From contig NZ_CP020370.1 of the NCBI RefSeq assembly GCF_002813775.1, positions 4,055,501 through 4,119,500 on the forward strand: a stretch of 64,000 bases of DNA, in the 5' to 3' direction. This stretch comes from Candidatus Thiodictyon syntrophicum. GTDB lineage: Bacteria; Pseudomonadota; Gammaproteobacteria; Chromatiales; Chromatiaceae. The notes beneath the pieces are model-generated. The model ran no database searches and was not told where the DNA came from. It worked only from the letters and a program-made list of their open reading frames with translations. Positions 1 through 10,400 of the stretch are shown here, piece by piece (the first letter of the stretch is position 1; each line of letters begins with the position of its first letter). A program made the translations under genes and the position numbers.

Positions 1-174
1 GAGGAAGGGGCAATCCCCACACTGGTCGCATTCCAGGGCGAAGCCGCCCAGCGCGGCGGTACGACAGTCCAGGATGTGATGACAGACCTGCCATTGGTGC
101 GGGCTCAACGGGTGATGTTCGGCATAACCGGACAGGCACGCCGCCATGACCGCTTGCAGGGAGGTATTAGCCAT
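1..174 (-). CDS. IS91-family transposase, N-terminal part (runs off the window)
   Basis: Reading leftward from the ATG at 174-172 gives 58 in-frame codons with no stop before the window edge. The peptide holds HHPLSPHQWQVCHHI followed by the paired cysteines ECDQCGDCPF, the zinc-binding region at the N-terminus of IS91-type HUH transposases (single-strand, rolling-circle-like transposition). Its ATG overlaps the TAA stop of the upstream recombinase gene (ATGGCTAA), so the two are translationally coupled, as in IS91 elements that carry an accessory tyrosine recombinase. The catalytic HUH and tyrosine motifs lie outside the window and cannot be judged. Confidence 0.8.
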   Translation of the reverse strand, partial: MANTSLQAVMAACLSGYAEHHPLSPHQWQVCHHILDCRTAALGGFALECDQCGDCPFL

Positions 175-1033
175 GGCCGGCCTCCAATTGGGCAAGCAGG
201 TCCAGGGTCCCTTCGCCCTCGCTGGCACTGGGCAGCCAATGCACATAGCGCAGGGTGGTCTGGATGCTGCGGTGGCCCATCAACCGTTGCAGGCGCTCCA
301 CCGACAACCCGCCCGCCAATTGATGGGTGGCGTAGGCGTGGCGCAGCCCATGGATCCCGCCGACCGTGGTTACGCCGGCCTGGCGCTTGGCGTCGGTGAA
401 GGCCTTCTGCAAGCCGGTCGGCGACAGCGGCGTCCCGGCGCGCCCGGCGAACAGCCAATCCGCTGGCCGATAGAGGCGCCAATAGTCCCGCAACGCCTCC
501 AGCAGGGTCGGTGAGAGTGGGACCAGGCGGTCCTTCGCCCCCTTGCCCTGGGTGATCCGCAGCAGTCGGCGCTCGCCGTCGATGTCCTGCACCCGCAGGG
601 CCAGGACTTCGCTCAGGCGCAGTCCGCAGCCATAGCAGACCGTCAACATCATGCGGTAACGCGGATTGTCGCAGGCGGCCAGGATGGCGGCGACCGCGCC
701 GCGGGTGAGCAGCTCCGGGATGCGCTGCGGGCGCTTGGGTAAGGTGACCTCCAGGTCGACCGTCGGCCAGCCGAGCACCCGCAGATAGAAGAAGCGGATG
801 CCGTTGTACATCAGCCGCACGCTGGCCGGGGCCAAACTGCGCTGCACCACCAGATGCTCGAAGTAGCGCGTGAGATCGGCGTGCTCCAGGGTGTCCGGGG
901 AGCGCCGGGTGAATTTGGCGAGGTCACGCACCGCGTCGAGATAGCTTTCGTGGGTGCGCGGCGAGAAGCCATGCATCTGCATGGCCGTGATCATCTGCTG
1001 ACGCAGGGGTGTCATCGTCTGGTTCTCGGTCAA
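167..1033 (-). CDS. Tyrosine recombinase (IS91-associated integrase)
   Basis: A 288-residue protein with the two-domain layout of tyrosine recombinases: an N-terminal SAM-like core-binding domain (about residues 10-90, SPRTHESYLDAVRDLAKF) and a C-terminal catalytic domain. Catalytic landmarks are the first Arg in CGLRLSEVLALRV, HGLRHAYATH (H-x-x-R) and MGHRSIQTTLRYVHW with the His and nucleophilic Tyr, so the active site looks complete. It resembles integron integrases but lacks the extra helix segment of IntI, and no attC array is seen. It is followed by an overlapping IS91-type transposase start, which makes it an accessory gene of that element rather than a phage or integron integrase. Confidence 0.85.
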   Translation of the reverse strand: MTENQTMTPLRQQMITAMQMHGFSPRTHESYLDAVRDLAKFTRRSPDTLEHADLTRYFEHLVVQRSLAPASVRLMYNGIRFFYLRVLGWPTVDLEVTLPKRPQRIPELLTRGAVAAILAACDNPRYRMMLTVCYGCGLRLSEVLALRVQDIDGERRLLRITQGKGAKDRLVPLSPTLLEALRDYWRLYRPADWLFAGRAGTPLSPTGLQKAFTDAKRQAGVTTVGGIHGLRHAYATHQLAGGLSVERLQRLMGHRSIQTTLRYVHWLPSASEGEGTLDLLAQLEAGHG

Positions 1034-1181
1034 CGACCCGGAGTGGGCCGTTACGAGTGTGGACGATGGGGGACGGGGCGGGGCCGCGGGTAACCGTGGG
1101 ACGGCTGGGCTTATCCGCGCTTCATTCGCTATTCAATGGCGCTGCGGGATGGCCGCGGAAGGCCCCGCGGAGCGGATTAGT

Positions 1182-1433
1182 TCAACAAATAGTTAGTCTG
1201 CGCGATCTATTTAGAATTAGGATGATTGGAACACCACCCAAAAAACTGAAAACGTAGCTAACGATCCCAATGCTCAACGTGACGGGTATTAGTTTCGCCG
1301 CGTATCCGGGACCCTGGTCTGTATACCCAGACACGAGAAGCATCGCAGAAAGAAAAAGCACAGGGACGATTAATGGCGCAAGGATCGCCGCGAAGATCGT
1401 TCTGCGTCGATGCGAAACGCTGGACATATGCAT
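1182..1433 (-). CDS. Small membrane protein, probably truncated
   Basis: The 83-residue ORF starts with a basic N-terminus (SHRRRTIFAAIL) followed by one strong hydrophobic helix (residues 14-34) and a second one (about 50-73) ending FSFLGGVPIILILNRSRRL. That ending resembles the middle of longer polytopic inner-membrane proteins. The stop codon falls in a GTTCA stretch exactly where the IS91-like DNA seems to begin, so the ORF may be a gene cut short by that insertion. No ribosome binding site is seen on this strand and no family can be named. Confidence 0.35.
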   Translation of the reverse strand: MHMSSVSHRRRTIFAAILAPLIVPVLFLSAMLLVSGYTDQGPGYAAKLIPVTLSIGIVSYVFSFLGGVPIILILNRSRRLTIC

Positions 1434-1658
1434 AGGAGGTTGACAATTATCTATTTTGAAGGTCTGCCGATATTATTAGTTGCGGCTGTTTGCTGAGGCA
1501 TATCTCCCTGAAAGCGGCGCACAGTCGACGCTTGGCCTTGCCTAAAGCCCCAATCGATATTCAGGGGCATCGGGGTCACGTCTTGCGTTTTTCCTAGCCG
1601 AAGGCACCGAGGCAAAAAGATCACGGTAGGACGGCCAGTTACCCGGCCGCCCCCGTAC

Positions 1659-1692
1659 AGATCCCGGCGTGCGGAACTACCGCACCGGGCTC
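1659..1692 (-). ncRNA. Group II intron domain V
   Basis: A 34-nucleotide hairpin on the minus strand starting GAGCCCGGTGCGG and closing CCGCACGCCGGGATCT. It carries the AGC catalytic triad at positions 2-4 and has the size expected of domain V. It lies 43 nt after the maturase stop codon and is followed by a GC-rich domain VI-like stem. This is the best single RNA-level evidence that the surrounding 2.1 kb is a real group II intron. Confidence 0.8.
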
Positions 1693-1734
1693 TTCGAAGT
1701 TACTCGCTTCGCACATGGCGACATAGGCTGATAC

Positions 1735-3009
1735 TCAGAAGCTGTGGCAGATGCGTGGACGTTGGAGCTTGAAGACCGTGATCAGCTTGGCGAAGCCCTC
1801 CCAATTGTAGCTCCGGCGCTGACTGCGGCTGTTCAACAGGCGGTAGAACATCCGTGTGACCTGATAGAAGAAGTCAGCGATGCTGTCGAAGTTACCCCGG
1901 ATACCGTAGTAGTTGTAGTACCCACGCAGCTTCGCATTGAGCGCCGCGAAGAACTTGTCCTTGCGCATCCGGCAGTGTTCACGACACCATGCCTGGAAGT
2001 TCGCCAGGGCGGCCCGGTATTTCGTCCGTGCCGTGCGGAGCTTGAGCGCGGGTTTCCCCCAGCGACCACGCCCCCAACGGAACTCGAATCCCAGGAATTC
2101 AAAGCTGCCGCTCTTCTGCCAGTCCTGACGAGAGAACCTGATCAGGTGCGTCTTCTCCTCCGCGACCTCTAAGCCGAACGACTTCATCCTTTCGCCAAGC
2201 GCTCGATAAAAGCGCTCGGCATCGGACTCGCACTCAAAAGCACACACGAAGTCATCCGCGTACCGACACAGGTATGCCTTTCCTTTACAACACACCTTGA
2301 CGGTTTCCTCAAACCACACATCCAATGCATAGTGAAGATAGATGTTCGCCAACATCGGTGAAACGATTCCGCCTTGCGGCGATCCCGTCTGCGGGTGTAT
2401 TACGCGTCCATCCGTCTCCAATATGCCTGCCTTCAGCCACTTGCGGATGAGGCGCAGAAAGGGCTCGTCGTCTATCCGCTTCTTCAACAGATCAATCAAT
2501 TTGTCGTGATCGATCCGGTCGAAAAAGCTGCGAATATCCGCCTCAACCAGGAAGTGATAACGCCCGCTTCTCAGCTCGGCGCTCAGGTCCCGGACCGCAT
2601 CCAGAGCACCGACGTTGGGCCGGTAACCATAGCTGCAAGCCAGGAAATCCTCCTCATAGATCTCTTCCAGAATCTTGGTCACTCCCATCTGCAACACTTT
2701 GTCCGCGATGGCCGGTATCCCCAAGGGCCGCAACTTCCCATTGAGCTTGGGGATGTATCTCCTGAGCACCAGCTTGGCCCGATACCAACCCCCTCTGACT
2801 GCTTCCACGAGCGCTCCTACATGCTCCTCCAAGTGCTGCTCATACGTCCGCGCGTCTTGACGGTCGACACCGCAGGCCGCACGTTTGTTGATCAGCCTCC
2901 AGCAGGCCAGTAGGTACCCTACGCTCAGCAGACCAATCAGATTCTGGAAGCGATGGGCCTTGTCCGATGCCGCCTTCTTCGCTAGTCCCAACAGGGAGGT
3001 TTGCTTCAT
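1735..3009 (-). CDS. ltrA: Group II intron reverse transcriptase/maturase
   Basis: A 424-residue RT with fingers motifs (PKLNGKLRPLGIPAIADKV), the palm motif SPQGGIVSPMLANIYLH and the catalytic CRYADDFV near residue 250. It ends with the maturase-specific (GIIM) domain LNAKLRGYYNYYGI (about residues 350-390). No HNH endonuclease domain follows, so it belongs to the endonuclease-less maturases whose introns insert using host-provided primers. The protein helps its own intron RNA fold, splice and retrohome. QGxxxSP in motif 4 and the GIIM domain separate it from DGR and retron reverse transcriptases. Full length and apparently intact. Confidence 0.95.
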   Translation of the reverse strand: MKQTSLLGLAKKAASDKAHRFQNLIGLLSVGYLLACWRLINKRAACGVDRQDARTYEQHLEEHVGALVEAVRGGWYRAKLVLRRYIPKLNGKLRPLGIPAIADKVLQMGVTKILEEIYEEDFLACSYGYRPNVGALDAVRDLSAELRSGRYHFLVEADIRSFFDRIDHDKLIDLLKKRIDDEPFLRLIRKWLKAGILETDGRVIHPQTGSPQGGIVSPMLANIYLHYALDVWFEETVKVCCKGKAYLCRYADDFVCAFECESDAERFYRALGERMKSFGLEVAEEKTHLIRFSRQDWQKSGSFEFLGFEFRWGRGRWGKPALKLRTARTKYRAALANFQAWCREHCRMRKDKFFAALNAKLRGYYNYYGIRGNFDSIADFFYQVTRMFYRLLNSRSQRRSYNWEGFAKLITVFKLQRPRICHSF

Positions 3010-3853
3010 GGATCGGCTCGACTTGTCCGGGTGAAGTTTCCTTTGTTGGCTGCGTAACTTCGCCGACCCCTTCCCCTGGTACGTGGCTTTCCCACGCGCG
3101 GAGTACTATGAGTCGGTCTGACTCCCCACCAACTTCCGGCTGCCCTCCCTTCGCGGTCGGTACAGCTTCCCCGACAGGCCGGCTCCAGGCTTCGGTCTAA
3201 CTCTGTATCAGGGTTTCCCCTTGCGTGTCTCACGAACCGCATGCCCTACCTTTGCCTCCGGGAGCCGATGGGGCCTCCCAAGTTCTCAACGTTTCTCTTC
3301 TTGCATGCCAGGCATTCACAACCCCGACAGGCCCTCCGAATCTCACCATGACGTGACCTTAGGAGCAATGTTTGTTTTCTCTGTTGTCTGCCTGGTTTCC
3401 CGGCAGTGCCACACGATCATGCCCATCGTCCGCCTAACGATTCTTCTGTGTTGGCTTCCAGTGTCTTGACGCTGTCGCCGCCTGCTTTGTCGTCATTAAC
3501 GAGGCTAAAATTGCTTCAGGGTGGCGCGGACACCCCTCTGGCCTACAAGATTCGCTGTGTACGCTTCACCTCAGTCTTGCCACAGATTCCTTCCCATAAC
3601 AGCGCTATCCGCCCTGGGCGCAACACTCGCTACGGGTGGGTGGTTAGCCCTTACGAGGAATCACTTCCGATCCCTCTCCCGACCGGGACTTGCACCCGGC
3701 AAGAAACGCCAAGCTTCGCTTGGCGCACCAAGACCTGACCCCACTCCCCGTGACCCCACTCCCCCGCGTGAATGAACGCGGCGACGGACGCGAGGTCTTC
3801 CGCCTTGCTCAGCAAGAGATGCTGCGAGAATATACAATGCCTGACCCCGCTCT

Positions 3854-4486
3854 CTACTTCGGGACATCGCCTCCGTCTCTCTTTGCCCTGCGCTTCTCGT
3901 CAATATGCCATGAGCCCATAAGAATCACATGATCGCTCACATACCACGCCTGGTCTTGTATTAGCCAGGTATCCGGTATGCCCGCATCGAATAACCTGAA
4001 TAGGGAAGGCAAGAGAGAAATAACTGCATCGATCTCGAAATCAATTCTTCGTCTTGGCGCCCATGATAACCACGTATAGCCAAAGGTCCCGTTAGCACCC
4101 GCACGCTCACCCTTGGATAACCTGAAATAGGCTGGCGCATAGGCCACAATCGCCTGCTCGCGCGGTATTTCTTCGGTACCAAATTGCCGACGGCAAATAA
4201 TCGGCAGTGCAGCGAAATCAATCATGAAGAATGGACGGCCCCTCTTGTCGAAACGTATCTGTACGGTTGCCCATTGCGGGCCGCGGCGCCGCTGGAGTGG
4301 GATTTCGTTATGGGAAACCTCTTTCGGGTCCCCCGCGGCAAAATCGTCAAACCACTCAAAGCCATTCATCTCGAATTGCGGTACAATACGATTGATCACC
4401 TGTTCAGCGAGGTAGCGAGTGTGTTCCGCTTGTTTCGCGCGCCAACGGTCGAATCGTCCACGTTGTCCACTCATAACAGTTGCCAA
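3854..4486 (-). CDS. Probable immunity protein for the RHS nuclease toxin
   Basis: A 210-residue soluble protein with no signal peptide, whose ATG lies only 2 bp after the stop of the giant RHS gene, the usual place for a polymorphic-toxin immunity gene. It is acidic/aromatic-rich with motifs WATVQIRFDKRGRPFFMIDFAALP and TFGYTWLSWAPRRR in a region that looks like a beta-rich core. I do not recognise a named immunity family with certainty. The function is inferred from position, strand, size and the lack of any other partner. A role in toxin folding or export is a less likely alternative. Confidence 0.65.
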   Translation of the reverse strand: MATVMSGQRGRFDRWRAKQAEHTRYLAEQVINRIVPQFEMNGFEWFDDFAAGDPKEVSHNEIPLQRRRGPQWATVQIRFDKRGRPFFMIDFAALPIICRRQFGTEEIPREQAIVAYAPAYFRLSKGERAGANGTFGYTWLSWAPRRRIDFEIDAVISLLPSLFRLFDAGIPDTWLIQDQAWYVSDHVILMGSWHIDEKRRAKRDGGDVPK

Positions 4487-4488
4487 TA

Positions 4489-7400
4489 CTATTTTAGCGC
4501 GGCAGCCGGCCCTGCCGCGGCAATTCCGGAGACCGTAGGATAGTTCCAGTAATGAACGTTCAGATCATCGCCCAAGTTCCCGGCCGCTGTCCGCTGCGGA
4601 CTGGACAAGTTAGAAGTGCCGAACTTGGACTCAACGAACGTGCCGTTGGAAAGCCTGAAATCAAAGGTTGACTTCCCGACGCCGTTCTCGGCGTGACGGA
4701 CATACGATTGCCCAGTCGCTCTTAGACCGAGCGCACTCAACCCTTCCCCAATAGCACCTTTCGTCTGATTCGAGAGATAGCTCTTGGCAGCAGTCGGAAG
4801 AACTGCGCCGACAACCTTGCCACCAACAGCACCGATAGCTGAGTCGATAGCTAAACCAGCAGGGTGAAAGCCATCGCCGTTGATCGCATGGGCCGTTAAA
4901 TTGCTTGCTGCACTTGCGACAGCACCCGCACATGCGGGACCGCAAGTCGTCGCGGCAACGCCTCCCGCTGCACCACCGACGACTGAACCGGCATAGTCCG
5001 AAAAGGAGCTAACTTGTCCATGAATCAAATCTGACCCAGCCTGGAACACCAGACCGCCGACTCCGCCAACAATTGCTGCAGCGGCCTGCATTGCAAACTC
5101 ACCTGACGGATCGGTGGAGTTGACCGGATCATTCCCGACATAGGCATACAGATTGAGATCATCCGCATACCCGATCGGGTCGGTCTGCAGGAACCGCCCC
5201 AGCGTCGGCGAGTAGAATCTGGCCTTGTAGTGATAAAGCCCAAGCTGAGCGATGAGCTGCTGGCCGGTGTAGCGGAAGCGGACCCCGGACGACGCGTTGG
5301 GCTCGCCGAACGGTCCGTAGCTGTAGGCGGCGGTAGATGTCCCGGCGCCGTTGGCGGTGGCGACGACACTGCCCAAGTGGTCGGCATAGAGCCAGGACTT
5401 GTTGGCGGTGGTCACACCCTCATAGGCGACCACGGGTTCATCGAGACCGGGACCATGGACGTAGCGGCGCAGCAGGTTACCGGCGCTGTCGTACTCGGCG
5501 ACCAGGTCGGTACCGTCGTAGAGCAGGTTGGTGACGGCGCTGCCGATGGCGCTCTGACGTAACCGTCCCAGGGCGTCGTAGCTAAGGGTAGCAGCCAGAC
5601 CCGTCTTGGTGGCGGTCTTGAGCCGATTGTCGAGGTCGTAACCGTAGCTCCAGGTGCCGTCGCTGGTCAGGTTGGCATTGGCGTCGTAGCCTGGGGTCGC
5701 GGCCCCGGCCTTGGTGTACTGGTTGAGGCCATTGGCGATGTAGGCAGCCGTGCCGTTGACCGCGCCGCCCCACTGGTAGGCGTCGTTGTTCCAACTGTGG
5801 CCCGTCAACTCGCCAGCCTGATTGCGGGTGTAGGTATAGGTCAGGTCCTGGGCCGTGCCGGTCAGGTTGTGGGCGATGGTGGCCAGGGCCGACTGGGGGT
5901 TGTAGCTGTAGCTGGTGGCCGTGCCATTGCCCAAGGTCGCCGTGGTGCGCCGTGAGAGGTCGTCGTAGGCGTAGGTCACCAGGGCGAGGCTGCCCGACTC
6001 CTTGATGACGGTCGGACGGTTGAGGGCATCGTAGGCGGTGGTCACATAGAAGGCGGTGGCCTCCGGCCAGGTGGTGCGGGTGCGGTTGCCGGCCGCATCG
6101 TATTGGAAGCCGAGCGTCTTGCCCCCGGCGGTGGTACTGGTGAGACGCCCGGCGTTGTCAAAAGCGTCAGTGATGCTGTAGCTGCCGTTGGCGAAGCTGG
6201 CGGCGGTCCGCCGGCCAAGCAGGTCATAGGCGAAGCCGACGTTGTCCGCAATTGCGGGGTAGGTGCGGCTCACCAGCCGATCGAGGTTGTCGTAGGCCAG
6301 GGTAACGGTCTGGCCGCTGCGTTTGCGCAGGCTCGTGACATTGCCCGCGGCGTCATAGCCGTATTGCTCGAAGTCGGTCGCCGCGGAGGTCCCGCCGCCC
6401 GCCGGGTTGGGGAACAGGGTCTTGACCTTGCGGTCGTGTCCGTCGTATTCGTCGGTAGTCAGGTTACCCTTGGCATCCTGCACCGTGGCCTGCCGGCCGT
6501 TTGCCGTATAGGTATAGGTGGCATAGGTCTGGGCGAGTGCGGTGCCCACCGCTCGCCTGATCGCCTGCACGCTCCCGTCGAGGTTGTAGAGGGTCTCGGT
6601 GACCCGTGGGCCGCCCTGCGCGGGCGTCAGGCTCAGGGTCACGCGGACCTGGCGGTCGAGCGCATCGTACCCATAGGTCGCTACTGCCACCGGGGCAGCG
6701 GCGGTGGGACAGGTGGTAGCGCCCGCGGTTTGACCCGGCCCCCACACCTGGGTGAGCTTGCCGCTGGGGCTGTAGGTGCGGCAGGAGACCGCCCATTGGG
6801 TGCCGATTTGCGCCGCGGCGCGTACCAGGCGACCGTCCGCGTCATGGGCGTGGCGGGTCTGCTTGCGCAGTGCGTCAGTAGTTTGGACGAGTCGGCGCTC
6901 GGCGTCGTAGGCCATGGCGGCGGTGTCAGGGACATCGGTCCGCGGCCCGTTGACCCCGGTGAGGTTGCCACTGGCGTCGTATGTAAAGGCGGTGACCAGA
7001 TTGAGCTTGCCGGTGCCGGCATCGACCGTAACCGTCTTGGGGACGAACCGGTTGGCGGCGTCATAGGCGGTGGCTGTGACCACCGAGTTGGCCGCGCTGG
7101 TCTTCTGCGTCACCGTGGTCGGCAGGTAGAAGGTCGGGTACCCGGCAGCGGAGAAGCTGCTGTAGGCGTAGGTCGTCGCTGGGGCCACGCCCGCGGCGTC
7201 GGTTGGTTGAGTCACGCTGAGCGGTAGACCCTGGGGCGTATAGGTATAAGTGGTCCGCTGACCACGGGGATCGGTCAGGCTCGCCGGCTGGTTGAAACTG
7301 GCCTCGTAGGTCGTGCTGGTGGTGAGTGCGGCCAGGCCGGAACCAGGTTTGGCGATCTGAGTCAGGGTCTTGCGGTTGTGGGTGCAGCGCTTCTGACTGG

Positions 7401-10400
7401 CGCAGGGGGCGTCGTCATAGGTGTATTCGAGGCTGTTGCCCTCGGGCAGGACCGTCTTGATCACACGTCCCTGGCCGTCATAGCGGTTGGTGGTGACGCG
7501 CCCCAGGGGATCGATGGCCCTCAGCACCTTGCCAAAGCCGTCGGGGTAACTGACGAGGCTGCGCCCCAGCGGCCCCAACTCCTCGGACCGGGAGCCGGCG
7601 AAGTAATAGGTATAGGCCTGGCCGTTGGCGTCGCTCTGGGTCTGCACCCGGCCCAGGCTATCATAGACGTTGGTCACGAAGGCGACCGTCGGGTTGCTGG
7701 GATAGTACAGCTTGGTCAGGCGCCCGGGCAGGTCGTACTGGAAGCTGGTGGTCTTGGCCGCGGCATCGGTGTAGGTGACCAGATTGCCGCTGGTGTCGTA
7801 GGCGTACTTGACGGTGCGGGTGCCGTCAGAGACCTGCGTCACGCGGCCCGCTGCATTCGTCAGGGTGAGGGTCCGTCCCAGGCTGTTCTGCACCCTGGTC
7901 AGGTCGTTACCGGTGTAAGTGAATTTGACCTGGAGGCCGCTCGGATCAACGAAGCTCGCGAGACGGCCGGCGGTATTGAAATTGAGGTTCGCCTTATGGC
8001 GCGTCTCATAGCTGTAAGTGCCGTCGGGATTCTTGATCAGGCGCGCCGGATTGCCGGGCGGCGCATTGTAGGTGCCGTCGGGGAGTCGGACGAAGACCTC
8101 ACCGTTCAAACCCTGGCGCACGGTGACCGTGTTGTCGAGTAACTGGTCGCCAAACCAGCGCTGGCCGAGGGTTGCAATGACCAGCTTGTCCAGCGGCTTG
8201 GCGGGGTCGGCGAGCAGATCGAGCGCGACCCGCTGCTCGACGATGCTGGTGACCGCATCCAGGGCCGAGTCCTCACCCAGGCCCTGGAAACCGTCCGAGC
8301 CCAGGCCTGCATCCAGCGCGAAATTGTGGGTCCAACCCCGACCCAGTGGCCCCGGCTGAGTCCGCAGGCCGGAGCTGTAGAGGCGCTCGAAGCCGAGCGA
8401 TCGCGGAAACTCCCCCAGGCCAAGGGTGATGTCTTGGTGGGTATAGAGGTAGTGACCCTTGGTCATGTCGATGGGCTCGCCGAAGGCGTGGCCCGTCGAC
8501 TGCAGGTAGTTGCCGAGCGGGCTGCTGGTGTTGTCGAGCACATTGGGGGCGAACACGACTGGCAGTTGCGGCAGCGTCGAGAACCCCCCGGCGAGGCCGC
8601 CGCCGATGATCGCGCCGATGCTGGAGCCGCCGGCACCGATCAGGAGGTCGAAATAGCCGGCCCCGGACCAGGTGCCCTCCGTGAGGTCGCAACGTTTCGG
8701 CAAGATCAGCCGGTGACCCGCATTCACCGCGGCCTGGAAGGCCCCGAGCCGGGACGTGCAGGCGACCAGATTGGGTTTGACGGCAGTGGCGTAGTTGCTC
8801 GCGGTCGCGTCGTAGATCGGCTGGTTGCCGGCGGCGGCGAGGTCGATCAGCTTGACGGTGGAGACCGCGCTCACCCCGGCGGTCTGCTGCACCGTGGTCG
8901 ACTCGAAGATGCTCAGGTGCATCGCCATGCTGAAAAAGGCCGTCGTTTCCTTGGCGGGGTCGGCACTCTGACTGACGACGCTGACCATGTTCCCGGGCAG
9001 GTCGACATACGAGGCAGTGTTGAACCCGGCGATGCCGACCTGGTGGTGGAGCAGGGTGGTAGTCCTGGCCAACTGGTCGCCGATGGCGTCCGAACGATTG
9101 ACCTGGGCGATCCAGGTCGCGGAGAGCGCCGCGAGGCTTGAGCCCAGGACCGCCTCCGAGCTATCCGTATTGCCTGCGGCCCTGGCCTCATCGAGTTGGT
9201 TTCGATACCGCTCGACCAAGCCGCGCCCGGCCGGTCCCCAGCCATTGCCGATCAGGAAGGTCCCGCCGGCCTGGATCTGCTGACTGAAAGTCTGGTTCGT
9301 ACCGGTAGAGGCATAGGCACCGTGGGCGATGGTAAAGGTGACGCTACCGACGGTGCCGCGTGTCACCGCCGTGCCGGTCCCCTGCACCACGCCGTCGAGT
9401 TTCAGCACCGGCCGATTGGCGCTGTCATAGCTGATGGTCAGACGCTTGCCGTAGATCGCATCGGAGCTAAAGGTGGCGTCGAGGCCTTGATACTGCAGGC
9501 GCAGGGTGGGCTTGTGGCCGGCCGGGATCTCCGTCCACTCGGTGACGGCGACCACGGTGTCCTGGTATGGCAGGCTGGTCTGGCGCAACGTCCTGCCGTC
9601 GTGGGGGACGATGCTGGTACCGCCGACGACATCCTCCAGCGCTGCGGTCGGCAGATTGGCCCGCAGGTAGTTCGTCAGGGTGGTGGCATAGGCGGTCAGA
9701 TTGGCGCGGATGACGTTACGGTTGAGCGCCTGGACCGACGACGCGGTCACGGTCGCGCCGCTCTTGGCCTGGGTCAGGTAGGTGGCGGCGTTGTAGCCGC
9801 TGGCCGCTGCCAGATCGATCCCGGCCTTGCTCGTGTGGGGTTTGAAGCTGGGGTCGAAATAGTAATTGGTGCCCCCGATGTTCGCCTTGACCCAGAGGTG
9901 ATCGATCTTGATGCTGACCAGCGCCGCGGCCGAGCCTGGACAGCTACCCGCGGCGGTGGCCGTCACGGCTGCGATCGGCACCTGACCCTGGGCCAACAGG
10001 TTGATGACGGCGCAGACCTTGGCGGTATCGACCCCCAGCCAATCACGGACCTGGGCCGCGGTCAGGTTGATCCGCCCCTTGACATAGTTGGCGGTATAGC
10101 CCGCCTGGCGCAGCAGCGACACCATCAGGGCCGCCTGGTCGAAGGCGGTGCCCCGGTTGTCGAGCACCGCCCCCAAGGCGCCCTTCTGGGCGCCCCAGAT
10201 GGGGTAGTAGTCGATCCCGTTGCGCACGTACTCGTAGATCAGGTCGGGGTCGTTGCGCAGTGCCCGCGCCAACTCGACGATGGACGCGGGGCCGGCGGGC
10301 GCCTCCTGGCCTGCCAGGCCCATCGGTCCCACGGCGGTCGCGGCACCTGGCACGGACCTTGCCGTGGGCACCGTGAGGTTCAGGTCAGCGGGGATCAGGC

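Larger units (their letters stand above)
1621..3728 (-). mobile_element. Group II intron, complete, with maturase ORF
   Basis: On the minus strand the element begins with the canonical GTGCG (complement of 3724-3728) followed by a small hairpin. The maturase ORF occupies the domain IV position, and the element ends with a recognisable domain V (1659-1692) and a domain VI-like stem (about 1625-1655). Length is about 2.1 kb, typical of a bacterial group II intron. The 3' boundary (about 1621-1623) is approximate. The flanks 1572-1585 and 3729-3742 are the two arms of an inverted repeat, so the intron sits inside a hairpin-forming repeat and interrupts no protein gene. Confidence 0.85.
1572..3742. 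repeat. Inverted repeat split by the group II intron
   Basis: The left arm GGGGTCACGTCTTG (1572-1585) and right arm CAAGACCTGACCCC (3729-3742) are complementary at 13 of 14 positions. With the intron removed they would be separated by only about 35 nt, forming a hairpin of the GGGGTCA-type repeats common between genes. The right arm begins at the base directly next to the intron's GTGCG. Confidence 0.65.

Noticed and set aside
1440-1476. Promoter with TTGACA and TATTAT
   Set aside because: The spacing between the two hexamers is about 25 bp, too long, and no plus-strand gene follows before the group II intron.
1735-3009. Reverse transcriptase as the DGR or retron RT
   Set aside because: It has QGGIVSP in motif 4, a maturase domain, and group II intron RNA domains on both sides. 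DGR RTs have a different motif 4 and sit beside a template repeat, which is absent here.
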